Origin: Actinacidiphila yeochonensis CN732
Lineage (GTDB): Bacteria; Actinomycetota; Actinomycetes; Streptomycetales; Streptomycetaceae
NCBI RefSeq assembly: GCF_000745345.1
Contig: NZ_JQNR01000004.1
Span: 930,001-994,000, forward strand
Direction: 5' to 3'
DNA length: 64,000 nucleotides
In this document: piece after piece, positions 44,012 to 52,087 of the stretch
Numbering within the stretch: the first letter of the stretch is position 1
Layout: every line of letters starts with the position of its first letter
The notes under the pieces: generated by a model
The model's database searches: none
Told to the model about the DNA's origin: nothing
The model's input: the letters and a program-made list of their open reading frames with translations, nothing else
Made by a program: the position numbers and the translations under genes

Positions 44012-44952
44012 GCCTGCTGGACAAGGGCCGGTCCGGCCCCACCGACGAAGCCGGGGACGCGGCGCCGACGGCGCCCGCCGGCCGCGGCCGGGCAGCCGCG
44101 CTGCTGGAGCGCCTCGGCGGCGCGGACGAGGGCCTCTTCGACCAGCCCGGACCGCGCGGCCGCCGCCGTATCGCGGTGGCGAGCGCGGTCTCGCTCCTGG
44201 CGCTGGCCGCCCTGGTCTGGCTGGTGCTCCACCAGTTCGCGGCGCACGGCCAGTTGCACGCCGCGCAGTGGCGGATCTTCGGCCAGTGGCCGGTGCTGCA
44301 CTACCTGCTCACCGCGCTGTGGGCGACGGTGCGCGCCACCCTGGTCAGCGGTGCCATCGCGCTGCCGCTGGGCGCGCTGCTCGCCCTCGGCCGGCTCGCC
44401 CGCACCCCGCTGCTGCGCTGGCCGGCCACCGTCTACGTGGAGGCCCTGCGCGCGGTCCCGCTGCTGCTGCTCATCTACGCCTTCCTGTTCGGCCTGCCCG
44501 AAGCCGGCGTGCGCGTCCCGCTGTTCTGGCAGCTGGTGTGGCCGGTCGCGCTCACCAACGCGGCCGTCTTCGCCGAGATCTTCCGCGCCGGGGTGCGCGC
44601 CCTGCCCCGCGGCCAGACCGAGGCCGCCCACGCGCTCGGCCTGAGCCACTGGACGACCATGCGCCTGGTGGTGCTGCCCCAGGCGATCCGGCAGACCGCG
44701 CCCGCCCTGGTCAGCCAGGTCGTCCGGCTGCTGAAGGACAGCTCGCTCGGCTACGTCGTCAGCTTCCTCGAACTCCTCAACGCCGCCAAGGTGCTCGGCG
44801 AGTTCGACCACACCATCGTCCAGGCGTACCTCGTCGTCGCGCTGATCTACGTCGTCGTCAACAACGCGCTCGCCGCCGTCGCCGGACAGATGGAGCGGCG
44901 CCTCGGCGGCGCCCCGGCGGCGCCGAAGGGCGACGGCGGACTGGCCGTCTGA
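44008..44952 (+). CDS. Amino-acid ABC transporter permease 2
   Basis: This 314-residue permease has a longer N-terminal cytoplasmic tail (about 60 residues) before the first helix (ASAVSLLALAALVWLVL). It then shows the HisQ-type core (TVYVEALRAVPLLLLIYAFL) and the EAA loop TEAAHALGLSHWTTMRLVVLPQAI. The ATGA overlap with permease 1 indicates translational coupling. The two permeases probably form a heterodimer. Confidence 0.92.
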   Translation: MSLLDKGRSGPTDEAGDAAPTAPAGRGRAAALLERLGGADEGLFDQPGPRGRRRIAVASAVSLLALAALVWLVLHQFAAHGQLHAAQWRIFGQWPVLHYLLTALWATVRATLVSGAIALPLGALLALGRLARTPLLRWPATVYVEALRAVPLLLLIYAFLFGLPEAGVRVPLFWQLVWPVALTNAAVFAEIFRAGVRALPRGQTEAAHALGLSHWTTMRLVVLPQAIRQTAPALVSQVVRLLKDSSLGYVVSFLELLNAAKVLGEFDHTIVQAYLVVALIYVVVNNALAAVAGQMERRLGGAPAAPKGDGGLAV

Positions 44953-45222
44953 CCCCGCCACCTCCCACGCTCGCCGCTCGTCCTCCCGCCTCTCCGCCTC
45001 TCCGCCTCTCCGCCTCTCGCCCTGGCCACCCGCCTGCCCCTGACCGCCCGCCCTCCCGCATGCCCGCCGGACGGCTCCCCGCCGTCCGACGGCGGACTCC
45101 GGTGACCTTCTTCTCCCCGTCGGCCGCCGCTTCCGCCGTCCCCCGGGCGGGCGACGCGTGCGGCCGTGCCCGTCGAAGGACACGGCCGCACGCCGTCACG
45201 CCAGCACAGAAATGAGACCCGC
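44953..45222. other. Intergenic region with short tandem repeats and a 13-bp hairpin
   Basis: After the ABC operon stop comes an 8-bp tandem run of CGCCTCTC-type units (about 44990-45020) and then GCGTGCGGCCGTG (45156-45168) paired exactly with CACGGCCGCACGC (45181-45193). The hairpin is probably the operon terminator, though it is only 30 bp before the next start and could also act as an attenuator. Confidence 0.55.
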
Positions 45223-45975
45223 ATGTGTCGCTTCGTCGGAGTCGTCGCAGACGAGCCCGCCCCCGTCAGCCGCCTGATCGGCGACGACCTGGAACCGTTC
45301 CTCAGCCTCGCCTGCGAGCACGAGCACGGCTGGGGGGTGGCCCACCGCACCCCGGACGGAGCGATCCGCGTCACCAAGGCCCCCGAGCGCGCGGACCGCA
45401 GCGAGCGGCTGCGCGCCTGGCTGGACTCCTGCGTGACCGACATGGCCGTGGTGCACCTGCGGATGGCCAGCCCCGGACTGGCCCTCTCACCCGGGAACAC
45501 CCACCCCTTCGGCGACACCCGCGCCGCCTTCGTCCACAACGGCGACTTCCGGCCCCGCGACTGCCTCGACGCCGTCATCGACCGGCAGCTGCTGGACGCC
45601 GCCGAGGGCCAGACCGACAGCGAGCGCTACTACCTGGCGGTGCGCACCCGGATGGACGCCGGCGCGCCCCCCGCCAAGGCCGTCGCCCAGGTCGCCGACG
45701 AGATCCGGATGCTCGCCGACGGCTACGTGGCCCTCAACTGCCTGCTGCTCACACCCGAGTCGCTCTACGTCTACCGCGACCACGACCCGGCCTCCGAGGT
45801 CATCACACGGCGCGGGGGCGCGTTCTTCGACCTGTACCGCCGCACCGGGGACGGCCGCACGCTGGTCGCCTCCGAGGGCTGGCCGCACCCCGAGCCGCTC
45901 TGGCAGCGGGTTCCGCGGCGGACCGTGCTGGAGATCCCCGAGGGCGGCCGCCAGACCGTCCTGCACAGCGCCTGA
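45223..45975 (+). CDS. Class II glutamine amidotransferase
   Basis: The 250-residue protein starts MCRFVGVV, which puts the nucleophilic Cys at position 2 after Met removal, the mark of Ntn-type class II glutaminase domains. EHEHGWGVAH, VVHLRMASPG and HPFGDTRAAFVHNGDF (residues about 88-105) complete the YafJ/EgtC-like glutaminase core. It would release ammonia from glutamine or cleave a gamma-glutamyl amide; the partner is unknown, and no ergothioneine gene is adjacent. No strong ribosome site is seen before the ATG at 45223. Confidence 0.88.
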   Translation: MCRFVGVVADEPAPVSRLIGDDLEPFLSLACEHEHGWGVAHRTPDGAIRVTKAPERADRSERLRAWLDSCVTDMAVVHLRMASPGLALSPGNTHPFGDTRAAFVHNGDFRPRDCLDAVIDRQLLDAAEGQTDSERYYLAVRTRMDAGAPPAKAVAQVADEIRMLADGYVALNCLLLTPESLYVYRDHDPASEVITRRGGAFFDLYRRTGDGRTLVASEGWPHPEPLWQRVPRRTVLEIPEGGRQTVLHSA

Positions 45976-46004
45976 CACCTGCCGCCGCCACGGCGGGTGT
46001 CAGG
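45971..46004 (+). terminator. Hairpin overlapping the amidotransferase stop
   Basis: CCTGACAC (45971-45978) pairs with GTGTCAGG (45997-46004), and inside CCGCC pairs with GGCGG. The stop codon lies in the left arm. Confidence 0.65.
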
Positions 46005-46124
46005 CCCGGTCCCGGCGCCGCGTCTCAACGCGCCGGGGCGGGCATGCCCCGGGCCTGGTGGCGCGCCCTCGGCCGGGCGGGCGGCGTCGGCTCCGGTGCC
46101 CGCCTCCCGTGCCCGGGCGGCGGT

Positions 46125-46450
46125 GGGACGGCCGCCACCGCGAAAGCGCCGTCGGTCAGCCGCCGGGCGCACCCGTCCGGGTGCCGGTCCACGAAGGTCT
46201 CCCCGACCAGGGCCCGGGGCGCCTCGCCCAGCGGCGCCCGCCCCGCTCCGGCCGGCTCGACGCTGCGGGCCGACGCTGCGGGTCGACGCTGCGGGTGGCG
46301 CTCAACGAACAGCGCCGAGCCCGACTCCCGCTCCAGCGCCCGCACCGACGCGGACGGACCCGACGGGGAGAGCACCAGCCGCTGGGCCGCCTCGGTGACG
46401 TGGCGCTCCCCGGCGACGGCGACGAAGTACTCAAGCCGGCGCAGTCCCAC
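46125..46450 (-). pseudogene. LysR regulator remnant with internal deletion
   Basis: From GTG 46450 the frame gives a LysR helix-turn-helix (LRRLEYFVAVAGERHVTEAA, SASVRALERESGSALFVERH). After about 20 garbled residues it gives ALVGETFVDRHPDGCARRLT, which resembles the far C-terminal part of the same family. About 150 residues of the effector domain are absent, and the tail beyond is arginine/proline noise. It lies just downstream of an aldo-keto reductase on the same strand. Confidence 0.6.
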
Positions 46451-46547
46451 AGCCGGGTGATCCAACGGCTCACCCGGCACCTCGTCCGCGAGCAGCCGCT
46501 CGGCTCCCGCACCGTCCCGGACCGTCCCGCCGCCCCGCGCACCGCCC

Positions 46548-47564
46548 CTACGACCAGGGCAGCTCAGCGCGGTGCCGCCAGTACGCGCCCGGCTCCTCCG
46601 CCGCCTCCGCCAGCGCCTCCAGGACCTGAGGGGCCAGCCGGACGTCCCGGGCGGCGAGGTTGGACTCCAGCTGGGCCGTGGTGGCCGCCCCCGACAGGAC
46701 GACGTCGGCCCAGGGCTGGTGGAGCGCCGCGGCCAGGGCGAACGCGTCCGGCGTGGCGCCGGCCGCCTCGGCCGGCGGTCCCAGCACCGCGGCGGCGGCG
46801 CCCCGCGGAGCCGACAGCCGGCCGTTGGCCATGGCCTCCTTGACCATCACCCGCAGCCCGGCCGCGTGCGCCTCGGCGAGCGCCGGCCCGACCGAGGGCT
46901 CCAGCGGGTTCCAGGTGGACTGCACGCAGCGGAACAGCGGCTCGCCCGCCACCTCGACCTCCAGCGCCGCCCGGACCGCGTCGCCCTGCGCCGGGCCGCT
47001 GGTGGACAGCCCCACCAGCACCCCCCGCTCGGCCAGGGCGGCCAGCGCGCGAAGCAGGGCGGGATCGGTGAGCGCCGGACTGTCCGGCGTGACCGAGTGG
47101 ATCTGGTAGACGTCGAGCCGGTCGCCCAGCAGAGCCTTGGTCTCGGCCCGCTGCCGCTCGAAGGTGGCCAGCGAGTGGTCCTTCACCTCGTGCGCCTCGG
47201 CCTCCACCCGCCACCCCGCGGTGTAGGTGTAGCCCCACTTGCTGGAGACCACCGCGCCCCGCCGCGGGGCGTCGTCCAGCCAGCCGGCGAGGAACTCCTC
47301 GGCCCGGCCGTAGGAGCGGGCGGTGTCGAAGTGCCGCACCCCGCGCTCCCAGGCGAGGTCGAGCAGTTCACGGGTGCGCCGGCGCAGGTCGTCGACGCCG
47401 CGCCCGGGCGGCAGGTCGCGGTCCCGGCCCAGGTTGATGTAGCCGGGCCGGCCCACCGCGGCGAGCCCCAGACCCAGCACCGCGCGGCCGCTCAGGGCGG
47501 CGTCCTCACCGGGCGGGCGGGCGGGGTCGGCGGAGGCGGCGGGGGAGTGCGGTCGGTCGGCCAC
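46548..47564 (-). CDS. Aldo/keto reductase
   Basis: This 338-residue member of the aldo/keto reductase superfamily has the catalytic tetrad Asp and Tyr in GVRHFDTARSYGRAEE, Lys in VVSSKWGYTY and His in DVYQIHSVTP. The GINLG-type glycine loops are YINLGRDRDLP and VGLSTSGPAQGD. The substrate is unknown. GTG 47564 follows GGGAG at 8 nt; the region further upstream is arginine-rich and unlikely coding. The 47565-47730 gap is featureless. Confidence 0.85.
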   Translation of the reverse strand: MADRPHSPAASADPARPPGEDAALSGRAVLGLGLAAVGRPGYINLGRDRDLPPGRGVDDLRRRTRELLDLAWERGVRHFDTARSYGRAEEFLAGWLDDAPRRGAVVSSKWGYTYTAGWRVEAEAHEVKDHSLATFERQRAETKALLGDRLDVYQIHSVTPDSPALTDPALLRALAALAERGVLVGLSTSGPAQGDAVRAALEVEVAGEPLFRCVQSTWNPLEPSVGPALAEAHAAGLRVMVKEAMANGRLSAPRGAAAAVLGPPAEAAGATPDAFALAAALHQPWADVVLSGAATTAQLESNLAARDVRLAPQVLEALAEAAEEPGAYWRHRAELPWS

Positions 47565-47730
47565 GGGGGCGGCTCCCTGCGGTGGTTCGGGCCGGACGGC
47601 GGGCCGGCCGCGGGATCGTACCCGGCCGGACACGCCGGGGCGCGGCGGCCGGTGCGGCCGCCGCCAGCAGCACCGTAGCGCCGCCTCGGCCCGCCGCCCC
47701 ACCGCCGCGCCCTGGGGTGGTCCCGCGTGC

Positions 47731-48726
47731 TCAGGCCGCCGGGTTCGTGGTGATCTGTCCCTCGCCGCTGGCGCCCAGCCAGGTCGACCAGTCGACGTTG
47801 TAGTCCGCGTACCCGTTGTCGCCGGCCGCCTTGCCGCGCGGGGAGCCGGTGATGGTGATCGGGTCGCCCTGCTTGACGAAGTCGTAGAACCACTCCGCGT
47901 CGGAGAGCGACAGGTGCACGCAGCCGTGCGAGCCGTAGCTGTGGCCCGGGGTCGGGTCGCCGGTCGAGTAGTGCACGTAGGTGCCCGAGGTGGTCAGGTG
48001 CACGTCCCACGGCAGCGTCAGGTCGTAGTAGTTCGGGCTGCTCTTGTCGCAGCTGATGCCGACGCTGCAGGAGGTCATCCGGACCTCCTTCTGCTTGTCG
48101 ATGACGGCCATGGTGCCGTCCCAGGACGGCCAGTCCGGGCTGCCCGCGTCGATCGGCAGGGTCTTGACCACGGTCCCGTTGTGCTTCACCTGCATCGTGT
48201 GCGCGCTGACGGAGACGGTCGCCTCGTTGTCGTCGCCGATGGTGAAGCTGTGGTGGTAGCTGTGCACGCCGTACCGGCCGTTGCCGTTGGGCACGTTGGT
48301 CATGTCGGCGTCCACCGTGACCTTGGTGCCCGCCTGCCAGTACCCCTGCGGGCGGAAGTCGACCCGCTTGTCACTGAACCAGTGCCAGGCCCCGGTGACC
48401 GGCACCGACGTCGATATCTTGATCGCCTTCTCGACGCCGGCCCGCGCCGAGGTGGCCACCGAGTCGGTGAACACCACCGATATCGGCATGGCCACGCCGA
48501 CCGTGGCCCCGGTGACCGGGGTGATGGTGTCGAGCAGCATGGGCGGGCCGAGCGGCTTGGGCGTGGTCGGCTTGGGGCTCCCGGTCGTCTTCCCCGCCGT
48601 GGCCGAGGATGCCGCCTTGCCGTCCGTCGTCGACTGTGCCGAAGTGTTGCCGCCGCACGCGCTCGTCCCGGCGAGCACCGCTCCCGCCGCGAGTGCGATC
48701 CCTACCGTGGTCCTGACCCGACCCAT
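47731..48726 (-). CDS. L,D-transpeptidase lipoprotein with Ig-like domain (LdtMt2-type)
   Basis: This 331-residue cell-wall enzyme makes 3-3 peptidoglycan cross-links or attaches partners. It has a lipobox LAGTSAC (Cys24), a Ser/Thr/Pro linker, Ig-like domains (about 65-165, ending GVHSYHHSFTIG), and a YkuD catalytic domain (about 170-295) with SHGCVHLSLSDAE (Cys269 nucleophile, His267). The C-terminal extension (VDWSTWLGASGEG) packs on the catalytic domain in relatives. ATG 48726 has GGAGCAA 9 nt before it. The 48727-49204 stretch beyond it has no gene I can recognise. Confidence 0.93.
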   Translation of the reverse strand: MGRVRTTVGIALAAGAVLAGTSACGGNTSAQSTTDGKAASSATAGKTTGSPKPTTPKPLGPPMLLDTITPVTGATVGVAMPISVVFTDSVATSARAGVEKAIKISTSVPVTGAWHWFSDKRVDFRPQGYWQAGTKVTVDADMTNVPNGNGRYGVHSYHHSFTIGDDNEATVSVSAHTMQVKHNGTVVKTLPIDAGSPDWPSWDGTMAVIDKQKEVRMTSCSVGISCDKSSPNYYDLTLPWDVHLTTSGTYVHYSTGDPTPGHSYGSHGCVHLSLSDAEWFYDFVKQGDPITITGSPRGKAAGDNGYADYNVDWSTWLGASGEGQITTNPAA

Positions 48727-49204
48727 GTACTGTTGCTCCACTCGTATCAATGCCCTGGCCTGCGTCGTCTGTAGGTGAGACTCCCGGCCGGCCCACTCGG
48801 TTCCACCCTCCGCGTAAAGCCGCGACCAAGATTGCGCCGGGCTCACCTCGCGAATGGCCGGGGCCCGCGGAACGTACCCCCTGCGCCTTCCCCGCTCCGC
48901 GCCCCGGCATCCCCGGGACGCCTCGGCCGCGCCCTCCGCCAGCCGCTCGGGTGGCGGCCAAGAACGTGGAGTCGAAGGCGAGTTCGGAGCATACACCGCA
49001 TACAGGGTGAACGCGGGTGCGGGTGGTTCTGTTCCCGGGGCGGAGGGAGGGGGTGGCATTCGGGAGATTTCGGGCGTATTGCGCACCTGGTTCGTGGCAG
49101 GAGCATGTCGCCCGGTTTTCTTGTGAGTTCGCTGTGCGGGGTGCGGGGCGCGGGGGTGGGGCTCGCGCGGGCACGGCGGAGACCGGACGGGGCCGGGACG
49201 GCGG

Positions 49205-49236
49205 CGGCCCGGCCCGCGCAGGTGCGGGCCGGGCCG
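49205..49236. terminator. 13-bp perfect hairpin after the GH8 gene
   Basis: CGGCCCGGCCCGC (49205-49217) pairs exactly with GCGGGCCGGGCCG (49224-49236), with a 6-nt loop, 21 bp past the GH8 stop. Confidence 0.75.
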
Positions 49237-49257
49237 TGGGTTCACAGGTTCAGCGGT

Positions 49258-50625
49258 TCAGTGGTCCGGGTGGTGCCGCGGGGCCGTGTGCGTCCAGTCG
49301 CGGAACTGGCCGCTGTCGTAGAGCAGGCCCAGCATGTAGAGCATGCCGTCGTAGTAGCGCGCCTGTCCCGACGGGACGGCGGTGTTCCACATGTCCCGGA
49401 CGAAGGCCGTGCGCCCCGGGTCGGTCGCCGAGATCGCGGAGGCGGAGTTCATCGCCACCAGGCCCTGGGCGTGTGCGGGTTCGTACGTGTTCTGCCCGGT
49501 GGACAGCGGCGTGCCGTCCAGGTGGTAGCGGCTGACGTAGGTGGAGACGCCCTGGCCCTCGAAGAACTTCTCCAGGGTGTTGGAGTACTCGGTCTCCCAG
49601 GGCTGCACGCCGTCCCAGGCGGCGTCCACGTTCGCGTTGGCGACGGCCCGCCAGGCGTCCTCCTGGAAGTTGTGGTCGTAGGCGTTGTCGTCGGCGGTCT
49701 CGAAGGGCCACATGAACGGCGTGCCGTCGAAGTTCGCGTAGCACGGCGCGAGACCGGTCCGCGGGTCCGCCGCCTTCCGCAGCAGCTGCTCGCCGGCGGT
49801 GTACGCCTTGTTCCACAGGGAGCTGTCCGCCGGGTCGGCCTTCGCGAAGACCCGGTAGAAGGCGGGCAGGCTGTAGGAGGGGTCGGTGAAGCCGACGGCG
49901 CCGGGCGGGGAGAACGTCGGCAGGTCGCTGGCCTGGTCGAACATGTTCACCCCGCCGTTGTCGGAGGCGTGCCACATCGCGTGCAGGATCTGCTCGGACT
50001 GCCGGCCGTAGGACTGCGCCCCGGTGCCGTTCCCCCAGCGGCCCGACGCCTCGGCCAGCGCCGCCGCGATCCACTGGTCGCCGTCGGGCGCGACGCCGGT
50101 GTCGATCACCTTGCCGGTGGTGTCGGTGTGCCAGGCGAAGTAGTACTTCTCGCCGCCGCTCCTGATCTGCATGTTGGTCCGCGCGAAGTTCCACAGCGAG
50201 TCGAACTCGTGCTTGTGGCCGAGCTGCACGGCGATCATCATCGCGTAGCCCATGCCCTCGGTGCGCACGTCCTGGTTGCCGATGTCCTCGACGTACGCCG
50301 TGTCCGGGGTCAGCTGGTAGTAGATGCTCTGCCCGTCGCCGTGCGTCGGGGCGGTACCCGGATCGCCGTGGAAGAGCTGCTGCCAGGCGGCCTGGATCTT
50401 CCCGTCGACGGCCTTCGACGAGTAGCCGGCGCGGGCGAACACGTCCGGCAGCGGGTCCCGCGGTCCGTCCGGCCGCTGGATCGACGGGCTGTGCCCGCCG
50501 GGGCTGCTGTGTCCGCCGGGGCCGTCGGCTCCGGGCCGGCCGGCCGCGAGCGCGGTGGTCGGCACGGCCGCCACGAGTGCGGCGGCGGACAGCAGGGCCA
50601 CGGTCAGTCTGCGTGCTCTGGTCAC
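49258..50625 (-). CDS. Secreted glycoside hydrolase family 8 enzyme
   Basis: This 455-residue secreted beta-glycanase of family 8 (endoglucanase, lichenase or chitosanase) has a signal peptide (1-28, VALLSAAALVAAVPTTALAA). A short Gly/Pro-rich linker leads to the (alpha/alpha)6 barrel, with the general acid Glu in VRTEGMGYAMMIAV and the signature APDGDQWIAAALAEASGRW, which holds the second catalytic Asp. Pro stands where the PROSITE-type pattern has Ser/Thr. The GTG at 50625 follows GGAGG at about 6 nt. A good promoter with a palindrome lies 250 bp upstream. Substrate choice within GH8 cannot be read reliably. Confidence 0.88.
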   Translation of the reverse strand: MTRARRLTVALLSAAALVAAVPTTALAAGRPGADGPGGHSSPGGHSPSIQRPDGPRDPLPDVFARAGYSSKAVDGKIQAAWQQLFHGDPGTAPTHGDGQSIYYQLTPDTAYVEDIGNQDVRTEGMGYAMMIAVQLGHKHEFDSLWNFARTNMQIRSGGEKYYFAWHTDTTGKVIDTGVAPDGDQWIAAALAEASGRWGNGTGAQSYGRQSEQILHAMWHASDNGGVNMFDQASDLPTFSPPGAVGFTDPSYSLPAFYRVFAKADPADSSLWNKAYTAGEQLLRKAADPRTGLAPCYANFDGTPFMWPFETADDNAYDHNFQEDAWRAVANANVDAAWDGVQPWETEYSNTLEKFFEGQGVSTYVSRYHLDGTPLSTGQNTYEPAHAQGLVAMNSASAISATDPGRTAFVRDMWNTAVPSGQARYYDGMLYMLGLLYDSGQFRDWTHTAPRHHPDH

Positions 50626-50879
50626 ACGACACCTCCATGTGTCACGCGCGGGTGCCGGCGGCGGGCACCGATGGTGTGCGGGGCGGGATCGCGGCGGGGC
50701 GTGCACCGTCCGCCGGGTACGGCGCCGCCGCCGTACGCCCGCGGACCCGGGGGGACGGGCCCTCGCGGGGAGAGCGCTACGGTCCGGCCGGCCGTCAAGA
50801 GGGGCATCCACACCTCGCGCCGCCCCGCCGGACCCGCGGCCCAGCCCCGTGCGGACCGCCCCGGCGAGGACAGCCGCCA

Positions 50880-50917
50880 AAGCTAGTCGACCCCCGAAAT
50901 ATCGTCAACGGTTTGAC
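50880..50917 (-). promoter_or_regulatory. Promoter of the GH8 gene with overlapping palindrome
   Basis: Read on the minus strand, TTGACG (50908-50903) and TAGCTT (50885-50880) are 17 bp apart, a near-consensus sigma-70-type promoter. GTCAA-N4-TTGAC (50904-50917) covers the -35, so a repressor could shut it. The leader to the GTG at 50625 would be about 250 nt. Confidence 0.55.
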
Positions 50918-51129
50918 AAATAGCGCGACCTGGGTGCTTGTCAGGTGCCGCGGCCGTCTCAGGGGTGCTCGCCCGGCCATCGTGTCCTGACGATCCGTGC
51001 GCTCGCGTGGGCGGAGCCGGGTCCGGCTGCCCGCCGGTCCGGGGAACCCTGTCCGGAGCGTCGGCCACGGCACTGGGCGTGCCCGCACGGCCGCCGTTGC
51101 CACGGGTCGGTGATCCGGTTCGCGGCGGC

Positions 51130-51306
51130 CGGATCTGTGCTACCTTCGCCAGCGTTGCAGTTTTGGTACCCATGAGTTCTGTGTGCGCCTGACGGGATGT
51201 GACCCTCGGGCGCATTTTGTGTTCTGGCCTCCAGTTGGGGTCATCGCGGCGACACCGGCCCGCAAGCAGCGGGTTCGGCACTGCCCCCCGTCAAGGGAGT
51301 TCAGAC
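51130..51306 (+). other. Probable long 5' leader of the cold-shock gene
   Basis: There is no gene between the GH8 promoter and 51307. The 177 bases before the cold-shock ATG are less G/C-rich than the surroundings, with TTTTGG, TTTTGTG and TTCTG patches and an AGGGAG ribosome site at 51295-51300. Long leaders that refold at low temperature are known for cspA-type mRNAs; whether this is one is inference. Confidence 0.4.
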
Positions 51307-51510
51307 ATGGCCAGCGGCACCGTCAAGTGGTTCAACGCGGAAAAGGGCTTCGGCTTCATCGAGCAGGACGGCGGCGGCCCGGACGTCTTCGCCCACTACT
51401 CGAACATCGCGGCTCAGGGTTTCCGTGAGCTCCAGGAGGGCCAGAAGGTCAACTTCGACGTCACGCAGGGTCAGAAGGGCCCGCAGGCGGAGAACATCAC
51501 CCCGGCCTGA
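51307..51510 (+). CDS. csp: CspA-family cold-shock protein
   Basis: This 67-residue OB-fold nucleic-acid chaperone keeps RNA single-stranded. Both RNA-binding motifs are present: [13 protein letters not shown] (RNP1, residues 7-19) and DVFAHYSNI (RNP2, 26-34). It is standard in length. AGGGAG is 6 nt before the ATG. A hairpin follows it, then a DEAD-box helicase and a desaturase on the same strand, forming a cold-response group. Confidence 0.96.
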   Translation: MASGTVKWFNAEKGFGFIEQDGGGPDVFAHYSNIAAQGFRELQEGQKVNFDVTQGQKGPQAENITPA

Positions 51511-51530
51511 CCCGGCACGGCACCACCTCG

Positions 51531-51570
51531 GGCCGGAGCCCCGCACCATCTGCGCGCGCGGGCTCCGGCC
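51531..51570 (+). terminator. Terminator of the cold-shock gene
   Basis: GGCCGGAGCCC (51531-51541) pairs with GGGCTCCGGCC (51560-51570), an 11-bp stem with an 18-nt loop, followed by TTTGCC. Read-through to the helicase gene 520 bp downstream is still possible. Confidence 0.75.
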
Positions 51571-52087
51571 TTTGCCACCTCGGCGCAACCGCCGCCTCGG
51601 CACCGCCGTCGCCTTCGCGTTCTCCGCCACCTTCGCGTCTCCGCGACCTCTGCCGCCTCCGCACCTCTGCCCGGGCGCACGGAGCGACCCCGCACGGCGC
51701 GGGCGCCCGTCCCCTCCAGCCCGCTCCCGGACCCGCCGCGCCAGCCGGCCGCCGCCAGGGGCTCTCCCGTCCGGCGCGCAGCCGCCGCCGTACTTCCGAC
51801 TCCCGCCGTCCGCGCTCCTCCCGAGCGTGCCGCGCACACCCCGCGGCCGCCCTCGCGCGCCGCACCCCTCGTGGACAGCGGTGCCCGTTCCGGAGGCGCG
51901 ACGCCGCACTCTCTCCCCCCACGGCACCACCCCTCGGGGGCCGTTGCCCCTCGCGTACCGCGTTCCCGCCCGTGCCGGCACCCGTCGTGCACGCCGCGCT
52001 CATCCCGGCTCGTATCGCGGGTCTCCGCCCGTCGTGTTCCCCGCGGAGTCCTTCCGGCACGCGCCGCCTTCACGGAAGGCCCCCCGC
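51571..52087 (+). other. Gene-free C-rich stretch between csp and the helicase gene
   Basis: These 517 bases are strongly pyrimidine-rich on the plus strand and hold no recognisable gene. They end with GGAAGG 11 nt before the helicase ATG. They may be a long leader or a promoter region. Confidence 0.45.
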
